Made by a program: the position numbers and the translations under genes. DNA of 64,000 nucleotides from Pseudoalteromonas rubra (lineage in GTDB: Bacteria > Pseudomonadota > Gammaproteobacteria > Enterobacterales > Alteromonadaceae), in NCBI RefSeq assembly GCF_000238295.3, contig NZ_AHCD03000035.1, positions 496,001-560,000 on the forward strand. The letters run 5' to 3'. Position 1 is the first letter of the stretch; the number at the start of each line of letters is the position of its first letter. Below the pieces are notes generated by a model, which was not told the origin of the DNA, did no database searches, and saw only the letters and a list, made by a program, of their open reading frames with translations. Of this stretch, positions 53,851 through 62,088 are shown piece by piece.

Positions 53851-54916
53851 GTTTCTTACTTGAATCCCGTTTACAGTCAAGTATGAATGGTTCATAAACA
53901 CTGCCAATCAACAGGTGGTCTTCATAGGGCGCACCGACACTTGACCCTGAGATAGCCTCGCCGTTATTCAGGTATACTTCATCCACTGACATACCCTCGT
54001 TTACATTTATCCGAAGCACTTGTGACGCTGAGAGGTTTGCATGATTTTTACTGTGCTCCAGATACTTGAGCATTTGTGGGTGGCCTGCAACCCACAAGTT
54101 ACCCTCAGAATCCCACTCAAGGTTGTCTAGCCCGCTATCAATTGTCATTTCGTCAATGAGTTGCAACGTTCCTGTTTGCTTATCTCGCGCATAGGTTAAC
54201 AGCCTCTCACCAGTGGACTCAGAAACATACACTTTTGACGAATCACGGCTGACTTGAATACCGTTTGGGTAGATAAGATCACCAGTTAATTTAGTAATAC
54301 TACCGTTATTTCCATATGCTATTCCACCGCGTGCTAGACGGCCGAAGGATTCCAAAAGGCGACCAAAGCGAGTGAGGCTGCCCTTGTCGATGGTTGCATA
54401 AAAACTGTCACTGTCAATTGCCGCAACATCATTTAGGCTATACGGTAAATCTGTTTTAAGTGTTTTTGCACGTTTAAGCGCCCCATCGATAATATCAAAA
54501 ATGATTACTTCACTATCAGAGCGTTGCTCACTGCCGGGGGCTGATGGAGGGTGATTCACGACAAAAAGCCGGTCTGCTCCATGAGGGTTCTTCCATAAAG
54601 AAACCCCATGCGGGTAAAAAGTGTCGCTAAGATCATGAGACATAAGCGTTGGCTTTGAATACGAACCTGTTTGATAAATATAAATACCGCCACCCTTAGA
54701 CCAATTACGCCTGTCGTGTGCAGAGATATAAGCCAGGCCACTTGTTGGGTCTATCGTTATATCCTCTGCGCCTACCACACCTTCTACTGTACTGCAGGAG
54801 CCTGCAAAATGCGGTTCGATTGTTTTATATGCTCCGCTATCAATAACAGTGTCCATGACAAAAACAGCCGGCGGTAAGATCAGGACCGCGATACCTATTA
54901 AGCACTTTTTTAGCAT
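53843..54916 (-). CDS. Paraoxonase/arylesterase-like six-bladed propeller protein
   Basis: 357 aa, N-terminal signal-anchor (CLIGIAVLILPPAVFVMDTV). The residues that hold the two Ca2+ ions in paraoxonases can all be placed: Glu-Asp in VGAEDITID, Asn in YSLNDVAAID, Asn in IYPNGIQVS and Asp-Asn in SGLDNLEWD. The His of HGVSLW also matches the PON1 catalytic His115. The C-terminal GSSVGAPYEDHLLIGSVYEP is typical. The protein should be a periplasmic or membrane-tethered lactonase/arylesterase; acyl-homoserine lactones are plausible substrates but not shown. Its 3' end lies in an attC-like site. Confidence 0.8.
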   Translation of the reverse strand: MLKKCLIGIAVLILPPAVFVMDTVIDSGAYKTIEPHFAGSCSTVEGVVGAEDITIDPTSGLAYISAHDRRNWSKGGGIYIYQTGSYSKPTLMSHDLSDTFYPHGVSLWKNPHGADRLFVVNHPPSAPGSEQRSDSEVIIFDIIDGALKRAKTLKTDLPYSLNDVAAIDSDSFYATIDKGSLTRFGRLLESFGRLARGGIAYGNNGSITKLTGDLIYPNGIQVSRDSSKVYVSESTGERLLTYARDKQTGTLQLIDEMTIDSGLDNLEWDSEGNLWVAGHPQMLKYLEHSKNHANLSASQVLRINVNEGMSVDEVYLNNGEAISGSSVGAPYEDHLLIGSVYEPFILDCKRDSSKKPQ

Positions 54917-55802
54917 CCAATTTCTCTTTATTAATTTATCTGTTCAATTAAAGTCGGACCAATAATTAGAACGGGTATATGTTGATAAGCCCAAATAACT
55001 AAAGCACGTGTTCCTTGTTAATTGAGTCTCTTCTTCTCATCTAATGGAGCTTGTTGCTCAATTACTATTGCTGACTGGCATGCCCCGCATACTCGCCAAA
55101 AAACATTTATGTTTTTAATGATTTTGGAGCCCAATCGATGCGATAGGTACAGTTAGAAGATAACCAATGGCCCTTTTTAAGTAACTAAGAGTATTGTAAT
55201 AATTTGTGATGCATTTTTATCCAGACGACCACCGAGCAATGAAGAAACACTCACAAGTAGTGAACTTGTTTTTGTTGCGCTCAAGCGCATAAGCAACCAT
55301 GGGAAACCTCAGTTATGAGGAGCCAACTAATCAACATCCATCACGGTCATACTCATCAAAAATAGGTATGTTCTAAATTAGGTGTGTCATTTTTAGGTAG
55401 GTGATGAGATGAACGTTTCTGCATCGGCGTCAATGTGCCAAACTTTTTCTTCAAGAAGTAAAGTTAGATAAAATGGTTGTCCTGGCAACCCTAAGTCAAT
55501 GACAGACCTGCTATCAGGCAATTACTCAATCTTTGTCAGCACACGGCTAACGTCCTAATAAAAACTTCTTTTTATACTCTCCAGAAGAATTTATGGGTTA
55601 GTTCATTTGCGCGCAACACTTTCACTACATATATTAAATCTAGGAAAAAATTTTGTGCTTGCGTTTTCCTGTGCAGCAATTTTGCTGCCCGGTTATGTTG
55701 AGTAAATCAAAATGTGAACTTTTGAATCTAGCAAATGATTAGCAAGGTTTGGCATTGTTCTCCCCCTAAAAACTAAATTCACGACGTAAAGGAGTGATGG
55801 TG
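54917..55802. other. Long intergenic region between divergent genes
   Basis: 886 bp, the upstream region of both the paraoxonase-like gene and the 820-aa protein gene. No ORF with a ribosome-binding site and no repeat seen. A small hairpin GGTTGTCCTGGCAACC is at about 55476-55491. It is large enough to hold regulated promoters. Confidence 0.5.
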
Positions 55803-58265
55803 ATGGCATTAATACAACAAGTTAAACAGGCACTTAACAGATTAATTGACTCAGACGATGGCTGGCTAGAGTTACTGAACCACCATGGTTGGCAAATCGA
55901 CTTGGCGACATTGCGGCAATTAAGTGATGATGATTTTAAAGAAGCGTTATTGACCGAGCCCTTAACTGTAGACAGAAGCCTGAACGGCTTTACTGATTTT
56001 CATATATCAGCAAGCCATTTAATTAGTGCCGGTGAGCCAGCTAAAAGTTTGTTGTATCATGCTTTTGCGTCACCGAATGTAATAACCAAACCGGATGGAT
56101 TTGAACTTCAGGCGTTTCCAACCAGAGCAGAGATAGAAGTTGTCGAGAACTTTGTTTTTGCCGCCAGACAAGCCACCCTGAGCGACATTGAGCAACAAGC
56201 TCGCACCATTATGGGCTTTCCGGACAATGTTGAGCTGGAACTGGCTGTGTGTAGTTTTAGTACCGAATACCGTGTTGCTCAGTCAACCGTGCATGGCACC
56301 CATGCCGATATGTGTTTTTCGCGTACCGGTATTGCCCGGGTAGGAACAGATGAAGCCTTTTACTCCCCTGAATTAAGAGGCTACAGCGTGTTTTTAGAGA
56401 ACGATGATATCCATCAAATTCGTGTTTTACCCTGTCACTTCTCACCTTATATTGCGGCTAAGTTGAAGGGTCGTAAAGACCGTTTTGGCCCGGTCGCGGT
56501 ATTAAGTGAAAACGTAGATGATTCTGCTAATGAATTTTGGGTGCCCTTACACAAACTATTTACCGGTGAAGAATGTATTTCCGGCCTTAAACTTGAAGTT
56601 GATCAACAAGCCAATTTGTATAATCAAAAATTGGAAAAGTTTGCCGAGTTACTTAACCGGGAAGGCCTTAGCGAAGTGCCAGAATCCAAGTTGCATCAAT
56701 CTCCCTTCCGGCTAACTGAGTTATTGGCTGAGTGGGGGGATACCACAATATTTGGGGCTGGTGCTTTGGTGCCAGTTGCACACTCTTTAGTTGCGGGCGC
56801 AGCTTTGGATGAGGCTCCGTTAGCTTTTAAGACTCCTGAGATGACAGACAGTGGCCTATTTTATAATGCGTTTGCACCCACTTTAGCGATGCAAGCCGAA
56901 AGAAGCGGTGCACGCCCTTGGCCCGAATATGCCCATATTCGGGAAAAGGTCAATGACGATGGCAGCCAGACCAGTTTGACAGACAATCCTGAAGTGATCG
57001 ATATCACCAAACAAGGTGGCTTTAATGCACTCCATTACCTGGATTTTGCCGCCGATGGGTCTGTTACGCCTCGCGTTAAGTTGGCTGAAAGTAATACTGG
57101 TTTATCACACAATGGCAAGCCGTTGGAAAACATTAGTGCATATAGTTTGGTTTCTGCGCCTGATTTCTTCCCTAAAGTACGTCAGCGTTTTGTTTATAGC
57201 TGGTGGAAAAATGATGTTCCCAAGCAGGCACGCGCGGGCACCCTTCCGGCCTGGTGGAGCTGGTTAGTCGAAAATAATCATTGGCAAAACTTGTGGCGCG
57301 CTGATCCAACTCCATTATCAGACCTCAGGGTGGCGGCAAACATTCAGCTACCTGACTCACCTTTCACTAAAAATGATATCACCGCTAGCGCAATAGTGGC
57401 TTTACCCCAGACCGAAGTGACAACGGATGGCACAACAGCTGAAATCATAAAAATGGCTCACCCTAAGCGAAATACCTTTTTGCCGGATGGTGCTGCGGGT
57501 ATTTTTGCCCCGGGCTGGGATACCAGTTTTGATACTTTAAGTACCCCGGAAGGTAATGTGGATCATTTGGCCGCATATGGTTTAGGTAGCCCTTTCCCTG
57601 AGGATGCCAAGCTATGTGCTGCACTGAGCACCTTTTGGCCTGCGGCAGCGCCTGATACCACCCGCACCTTTTTTGAAGTGCCTTTTAGTGCTGGCAGTGT
57701 TGTGCCGTTAACTGATGCCGAAAGCGGCGTGGGTGGTGAGGTTTCTTGGGACGGCTTAACCGGCCCTCACTTTGTTGACCGTAATGCAGAACGTAGCGTG
57801 GTGCAATTCCCGGATTATCCTCGTGCTGATTATACTCGCAATGCGTTGAACGGCCTGTTTTCGATTGCACAAACCAGTAAGGTCTCGCTCGAAGAATATA
57901 AACGTCGGATAGTCGCCATGCTTAGGGTTTACCGAGCAATAGATAAGCTGGATAACAAAAACGATGCTCATATAGTGTCATTTAAACAAGTTAATCCGGG
58001 AGATAGTGAATTAGAGCAAGCAGAAGAGCGTACCAATGCAGATCTAACCGGTCCTATTTATCGGGTTGAAGGGTTTGATAATGAATTTTCCGGTCAGCAA
58101 AACGTTTCGTCACCAACCCCAACAGATGAAACCAAGCACTATGCCCAATACCAGGTTAAGGTAAGTTGGGTGGTATTTGTTGGCTCAGGCGACAATGTAC
58201 TAATGCGTTTAAATCTGGGTGATGGTTCGGCTCGCCGCAGTAGCTGGGTTATCCGTGATGTATAA
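55803..58265 (+). CDS. Large protein of unknown function partnered with a LodB/QhpG-like flavoprotein
   Basis: 820 aa from ATG 55803, placed 8 nt after AAAGGAG; the GTG/ATG at 55794/55797 are too close to that site. No signal peptide. The N-terminal third has ISAGEPAKSLLYHAFASPNV, HADMCFSRTGIARVGTDEAF and FWVPLHKLFTGEECISGLKL; the rest includes AAGIFAPGWDTSFDTLSTPE, LCAALSTFWPAAAPDTTRTF and GEVSWDGLTGPHFVD. I recall similar unnamed proteins in actinobacteria and myxobacteria. The GIARVG motif and the partner flavoprotein recall LodA-like CTQ oxidases, but overall match to LodA is not established. Conserved Cys and Trp near 600-650 could be a protein-derived cofactor site. Confidence 0.55.
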   Translation: MALIQQVKQALNRLIDSDDGWLELLNHHGWQIDLATLRQLSDDDFKEALLTEPLTVDRSLNGFTDFHISASHLISAGEPAKSLLYHAFASPNVITKPDGFELQAFPTRAEIEVVENFVFAARQATLSDIEQQARTIMGFPDNVELELAVCSFSTEYRVAQSTVHGTHADMCFSRTGIARVGTDEAFYSPELRGYSVFLENDDIHQIRVLPCHFSPYIAAKLKGRKDRFGPVAVLSENVDDSANEFWVPLHKLFTGEECISGLKLEVDQQANLYNQKLEKFAELLNREGLSEVPESKLHQSPFRLTELLAEWGDTTIFGAGALVPVAHSLVAGAALDEAPLAFKTPEMTDSGLFYNAFAPTLAMQAERSGARPWPEYAHIREKVNDDGSQTSLTDNPEVIDITKQGGFNALHYLDFAADGSVTPRVKLAESNTGLSHNGKPLENISAYSLVSAPDFFPKVRQRFVYSWWKNDVPKQARAGTLPAWWSWLVENNHWQNLWRADPTPLSDLRVAANIQLPDSPFTKNDITASAIVALPQTEVTTDGTTAEIIKMAHPKRNTFLPDGAAGIFAPGWDTSFDTLSTPEGNVDHLAAYGLGSPFPEDAKLCAALSTFWPAAAPDTTRTFFEVPFSAGSVVPLTDAESGVGGEVSWDGLTGPHFVDRNAERSVVQFPDYPRADYTRNALNGLFSIAQTSKVSLEEYKRRIVAMLRVYRAIDKLDNKNDAHIVSFKQVNPGDSELEQAEERTNADLTGPIYRVEGFDNEFSGQQNVSSPTPTDETKHYAQYQVKVSWVVFVGSGDNVLMRLNLGDGSARRSSWVIRDV

Positions 58266-58303
58266 ACCCGTTTTAGGCTGTTCAACCTGTTCGGAGTTGT
58301 TTA

Positions 58304-59389
58304 ATGTCCAGTACTGATTTATTAGTAATAGGTGGCGGCCCGGCTGGTTGTGCGGCCGCTATTGTCGCACGCCAGAACGGGCTTAATGTTACTTTAATTG
58401 AACGGCAAAGGTTCCCCCGGCATCGGCCGGGGGAATCTTTACACCCGGGTATACAGTCGCTATTTCGTCAACTGGGTATTGAAGACAAAATACTGGCAGA
58501 AGCCCCTCTGCGTTATAAAGGCCAATGGACTGAACAAGGAAACAACGCCACCTTTCAAGCGTTTGGAGAAGATGACTACGGCAGCTGGCAAGGTTTTCAG
58601 ATCCCAAGAGAACAATTAGATCTGTGTTTACTTGAACACGCACGTTTATTGGGTGTAGATATTCGCCAACCTTGCCGTGCTGTGGAGGTGGTGAGGGATA
58701 ATGGCAAGGTTATGGGCCTGTCTACAACTCAAGGTGAGATCTTGGCGCAGTGCATTATTGATGCATCCGGCGGCAGACATTGGTTGGCAGAACAACTGAA
58801 TACGGGCCTGACATATTTAAGTCGTCCGCTTTATGCACGTTATGGTTATGTCAGTATTGATCAGGCGTCTGATTGTATTGAACAACCGAGATTTAAAGTC
58901 TTAGCCAATGAATGGCAATGGTTAGCTCAGGTCTCTGAGCGCACCATTCACTGGACACGTTTGTATTTTGATGAAAATACGTTCATTGAAGGTGAAAAGC
59001 CAACAAAGCACTCCTGTGCTAATAAACACACCAAAGCACAGCGAAAAATCAATACGCCACCAAAAGAGTTAGCACACTTGCCTAAACTAGGCAGTATTAA
59101 AGGGGCCGACGTTAGCTGGCGAAAAGCCAAGGTGCCGGCAGAGCCGGGTTATTACATTGTAGGAGATGCCGCATTTGTACTGGATCCAACTTCGTCACAC
59201 GGCGTGCTTAAAGCTTTAATGTCAGGTATTTATGCTGCTAATTTGGTCGCACAAGTCTACAAACAAAAGATTAATGACTCAGTGGCTGCCGAGATCTATA
59301 ACAACTGGCTTATTCAATGGTTAGAGGGGGATGTGAATAAACTTAAAGCCTTTTATCAAAATACTTTGGATTTGCAATCCTCGGATTAA
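58304..59389 (+). CDS. FAD-dependent LodB/QhpG/halogenase-like flavoprotein
   Basis: 361 aa. Rossmann FAD motif VIGGGPAGCAAAIVARQNG at the N-terminus, RPGESLHPGIQSLFRQLGIE (the halogenase/LodB segment), GWQGFQIP-type IPR motif before the substrate domain, WQWLAQ in place of the halogenase WxWxIP, and the second FAD motif GDAAFVLDPTSSHGVLKAL. The loss of IP argues against a halogenase and for a monooxygenase of the LodB/QhpG type that hydroxylates a Trp of its partner protein. It starts 38 bp after the 820-aa protein gene, so the two are co-transcribed. Confidence 0.8.
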   Translation: MSSTDLLVIGGGPAGCAAAIVARQNGLNVTLIERQRFPRHRPGESLHPGIQSLFRQLGIEDKILAEAPLRYKGQWTEQGNNATFQAFGEDDYGSWQGFQIPREQLDLCLLEHARLLGVDIRQPCRAVEVVRDNGKVMGLSTTQGEILAQCIIDASGGRHWLAEQLNTGLTYLSRPLYARYGYVSIDQASDCIEQPRFKVLANEWQWLAQVSERTIHWTRLYFDENTFIEGEKPTKHSCANKHTKAQRKINTPPKELAHLPKLGSIKGADVSWRKAKVPAEPGYYIVGDAAFVLDPTSSHGVLKALMSGIYAANLVAQVYKQKINDSVAAEIYNNWLIQWLEGDVNKLKAFYQNTLDLQSSD

Positions 59390-59526
59390 GACGCCAATCA
59401 ATTAACTTTGGACCACTATTCAGTCAAGCCAATCCACATAAGAAATAGCCAATTTAAATCAGTGTGTTGGGCACCAAGGCATGGAGCAAGATATTTGCGT
59501 CGATGTAAAAGGTTAGCTGTTTATAC

Positions 59527-59585
59527 TGCTAACGCCTCAAGCACCAGTGGCGTTTTCACCGCCCGGCTACTTTGGCTTGTTAATA
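59527..59585 (-). repeat. Candidate attC site (integron recombination site)
   Basis: 59 bp. Ends TGCTAAC and GTTAATA are imperfect complements; inside, GCC-TCAAGC on one side pairs with GCC...GTAGC on the other with an extra AA on one arm, the asymmetry seen in attC sites. On the minus strand it ends GCTTGAGGCGTTAGC, a classical attC end. It overlaps the last codons of the membrane-protein gene at 59567. Confidence 0.55.
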
Positions 59586-59938
59586 TACCAGCGATGAACT
59601 TGATACATTGCCAAGGTCACAACAAGTGCGCTGAAAGCCACTATCTGGGGCGAAAAGGAAAAGATGTACAGAAACAGCACCAGAGAACAGAGCCCTGATG
59701 CCACTGAAAAAGCAATATAGCCATTTCCTATCTTACTATGACTCTTTGAGTAGGTAAGTCGAACTAACGCAACGAAGCCAATCAAGCCCAGATACGCACA
59801 AAGACCAATTAGCAATACAGAAATACCTTTTTGGTCAAACGCTAGTAGATGGAGCGTTGAAAGTACTATCCCCTGGAAAATCAGAAGGCCAATGGGGATA
59901 GCCAGTAACCCAACCATTATCTTTGAAATAAATGTCAT
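59567..59938 (-). CDS. Small four-helix membrane protein, candidate cassette gene
   Basis: 123 aa from ATG 59938 (GAG upstream). Four helices (IMVGLLAIPIGLLIFQGIVL; GISVLLIGLCAYLGLIGFVA; AFSVASGLCSLVLFLYIFSF; IVAFSALVVTLAMYQVHRWY). Its stop lies within the candidate attC site, as in integron cassettes. Unknown family. Read with the next gene it makes a two-gene stretch between recombination-like sites. Confidence 0.65.
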   Translation of the reverse strand: MTFISKIMVGLLAIPIGLLIFQGIVLSTLHLLAFDQKGISVLLIGLCAYLGLIGFVALVRLTYSKSHSKIGNGYIAFSVASGLCSLVLFLYIFSFSPQIVAFSALVVTLAMYQVHRWYINKPK

Positions 59939-59998
59939 CTGAGTCTCTATTTCACACAAATGCTTGCAGCAAGTAAGTGTCTGCTTTGACTGCGCTTG

Positions 59999-60799
59999 TT
60001 ATATGCCCTGCTGTTGTTGATAATGAAACAGGCCCCTTAAGGCATTGTAAAGCCCAACGGCCATTGTGAAATCATGCGAATCATTATCAAATTCATCTAA
60101 TTGCAATTTTAAGTCTAAATGACGATTCCTCATAATGGTTTGCGCCAGCGAATCATAAACTTCGCGCATCTCCCCACCTTCATCGCCTATACCCATATAG
60201 AGATAGTTTTGAATCGTTTTTTTGGATTTGACGTATTTCTTTGTCGCTTCAGATGTTTCCCGGGCGCCCCACCAAACAGCAGGGCTAAATGCTAAATGAC
60301 TTTGAAAAAGTTTGGGCCGAGATTGAAAACTATGAATAACCAATAAACCAGCTACTGAATGGCCTGCTAACACATTAAAATTACTGGTGCGATAATCGCT
60401 ATTTATCTTTGGGATCAGCTCTTCTTCCATAAAATCTAAGAAGTGATCCCCGCCTCCACCTTCGCCAACTGGCCCCCGGGGATCCTTGTTCACCGTCGGA
60501 GCAAAATCTCTAAGACGATTGTTAGTGGTTATTCCAACAATAATATGTTCATATGACCCGTTTGAAAGATGTAATCTATGAAGCATCCCTTTTACTAGCT
60601 CACCATTAAGTTCACCATCAAGCACATAGAGCACTGGATATCTTTTTGTTGAATTTGTCGCATACGATGAAGGCAGCGCAACGGTAATACTTGGTGTTTC
60701 GGTTAAATATTTTGAATTCGGTAGTTTAACTGCTGTGAAATTCGAAGCATTAACTAAAGTCGAAATAAAAAATAGGAGTACTGCAATGCAAATTTTCAA
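59999..60799 (-). CDS. Periplasmic esterase-D-like alpha/beta hydrolase
   Basis: 266 aa, signal peptide (ICIAVLLFFISTLVNAS). Esterase_phd (PF00756) features: RYPVLYVLDGELNGELVKGM, FLDFMEEELIPKINSDY, the nucleophile elbow NVLAGHSVAGLLVIHSF (Ser about 149), acidic residue in YMGIGDEGGEM and His in DNDSHDFT. The family includes enterochelin esterase and S-formylglutathione hydrolase. The TAA stop is embedded in ATATAACAAGCGC, a cassette-end motif, so it is probably a cassette gene. Confidence 0.85.
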   Translation of the reverse strand: MKICIAVLLFFISTLVNASNFTAVKLPNSKYLTETPSITVALPSSYATNSTKRYPVLYVLDGELNGELVKGMLHRLHLSNGSYEHIIVGITTNNRLRDFAPTVNKDPRGPVGEGGGGDHFLDFMEEELIPKINSDYRTSNFNVLAGHSVAGLLVIHSFQSRPKLFQSHLAFSPAVWWGARETSEATKKYVKSKKTIQNYLYMGIGDEGGEMREVYDSLAQTIMRNRHLDLKLQLDEFDNDSHDFTMAVGLYNALRGLFHYQQQQGI

Positions 60800-61288
60800 A
60801 ATGTAAATTTCCCTTTATGATTTAGTGTTGCTAAAGGCATATAACACCCGGATCTGAGTATCCCCCAGATATCCATATATAAAATCAATGTAGCGAGCAC
60901 ACACCACATTGCTTGTTCTAACTTTTCGGTAAAAACTAGCTAGATAACAGTGCCATGCTTGATAGCTCCATCCTACACGATGTATACAGAGAAAAAAGCT
61001 CAATATTCATACCTGGCGCCTTGATTCATGAATGCCGGAAGTGACACTTTGCTCGATGACAATCAACTTTTGTTTACCGAGCAGGGCCGGACCAAACACG
61101 ATATTAAACGAGTTATGCAGGGTTATAGACGAACATGTGCGCCAGATACATCAGCTCAGGAGGCTGGAATTATTAGAAGGAGCCCCTGCCCCTGATAAGG
61201 TGCAAATACTAATAGGTTATTCCGTAGCAACTTGTTGCCAACAAACCAATTGCTTACTGTCCATTCTTTACCGACTTGTTAGGCGTAC
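60800..61288. other. Intergenic region within the cassette-like run
   Basis: 489 bp. It holds the TAACAAG motif after the interrupted gene (61275-61284) and, near 60835-60850, GGCATATAACACC, a possible second attC end. An 86-codon plus-strand frame (61032-61292) is read through these sites and is not called. Confidence 0.5.
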
Positions 61289-61705
61289 TTAAATACTCAA
61301 AAATAGAACACCTACATAAAAAAGTCCGCTTGTGATGGAATAAGTCAAAAATTTACCTAAGTTTGGTTTTTTCGCATTTTCATATGATGCCAAATTAATA
61401 TTTCGAAAACGAAAGTAGACAACAGCCACCACCAATAAGTATGTAATAATCGCAACAAGGTGAAAGCTGTCCTAAGCGAATAAAACATCGTTGACCTGCG
61501 AAAAAGCCCCTCCTATTAAGAGCTCGCCAATCATCAGGAGTGACCAAATGTTAAGTAGAACAAAAAAAGATAATATGGAAGTAGCTGAAATAATCGAATA
61601 GGAACGTGTTCCACCCTTTTTCAGTTCTTTTAATGCTAGAAACAAAAATAATGAATGCAACATTCGAAACTCTGACCGTACACCCGATGCCTTTAGTGGA
61701 CGCAT
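61289..61705 (-). pseudogene. Membrane protein gene interrupted by an in-frame TAG
   Basis: 138 codons from ATG 61705 to TAA at 61289, broken only by TAG at 61472-61474. The first part has two helices (YSIISATSILSFFVLLNIWS; LLMIGELLIGGAF...NDVLFA). After the TAG the frame continues with LVAIITYLLVVAVVYFRFRN and KFLTYSITSGLFYVGVLFL, clearly the same kind of protein. The final stop is followed at once by GCCTAACAAG, a cassette-end motif. Either a pseudogene caused by one nucleotide change or a case of read-through. Confidence 0.65.
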
Positions 61706-61713
61706 AAATACTG

Positions 61714-61776
61714 GCTAAACTTTAGCAAAGAGGGGCAATCCAAGTGTTTTGCCCCCCTTTGAGACACTTGTTATGC
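61714..61776 (-). repeat. Candidate attC site
   Basis: 63 bp imperfect palindrome: outer GCTAAAC ... GTTATGC, middle CAAAGAGGGGCAA against TTGCCCCCCTTTG, inner GGGGCAA-loop-TTGCCCC. Located just upstream of the interrupted membrane-protein gene and containing the stop codon of the decayed ORF beyond it. Confidence 0.5.
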
Positions 61777-62081
61777 GGATTTTTGCCACACAACTTCAAA
61801 TTCTTCTTTAGATATTTCTTTTGAGTCCGACATACCTGAGTGGTATCAGGAAGAAAGCCTTATTTCCTCATACTCTTCTACTTTACGAAGAGCGTGACCC
61901 TTACCGGCGAACTCAGTTCAAATTATACTTCACCAAGTTGTAACTCCGAAAGCCCGCTCCAATATTACACCGTATTTATCTGCATAACGCGTCACATCCC
62001 CCAGAGAAACAAGAGGCCCCTTTTGCTATCAGAGTGCATGTGATTGATACGTGTTTCGTGATCTAAAGGCTGCCTTTTCAT
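61771..62081 (-). pseudogene. Shattered small ORF(s), probable decayed cassette gene
   Basis: Reading the minus strand from ATG 62081 gives MKRQPLDHETRINHMHSDSK then a stop at 61992. A shifted frame continues GDVTRYADKYGVILERAFGV to 61930. A third open stretch (61771-61917) reads GKGHALRKVEEYEEIRLSS, a TGA, then YHSGMSDSKEISKEEFEVVW and ends QKSA. Each piece looks like coding sequence, but no frame is intact, so one or two small genes have decayed here. The end abuts the candidate attC site. Confidence 0.5.
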
Positions 62082-62088
62082 TAAGAGC

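Noticed and set aside
58304..59389. Calling the flavoprotein a tryptophan halogenase
   Set aside because: The WxWxIP halogenase motif reads WQWLAQ and there is no other halogenase-specific feature; LodB/QhpG-like is the better reading.
61032..61292. 86-codon plus-strand ORF in the cassette-like run
   Set aside because: Part of it (DEHVRQIHQLRRLELLEG) looks coding-like, but it has no ribosome-binding site and runs through a candidate cassette end on the opposite strand.
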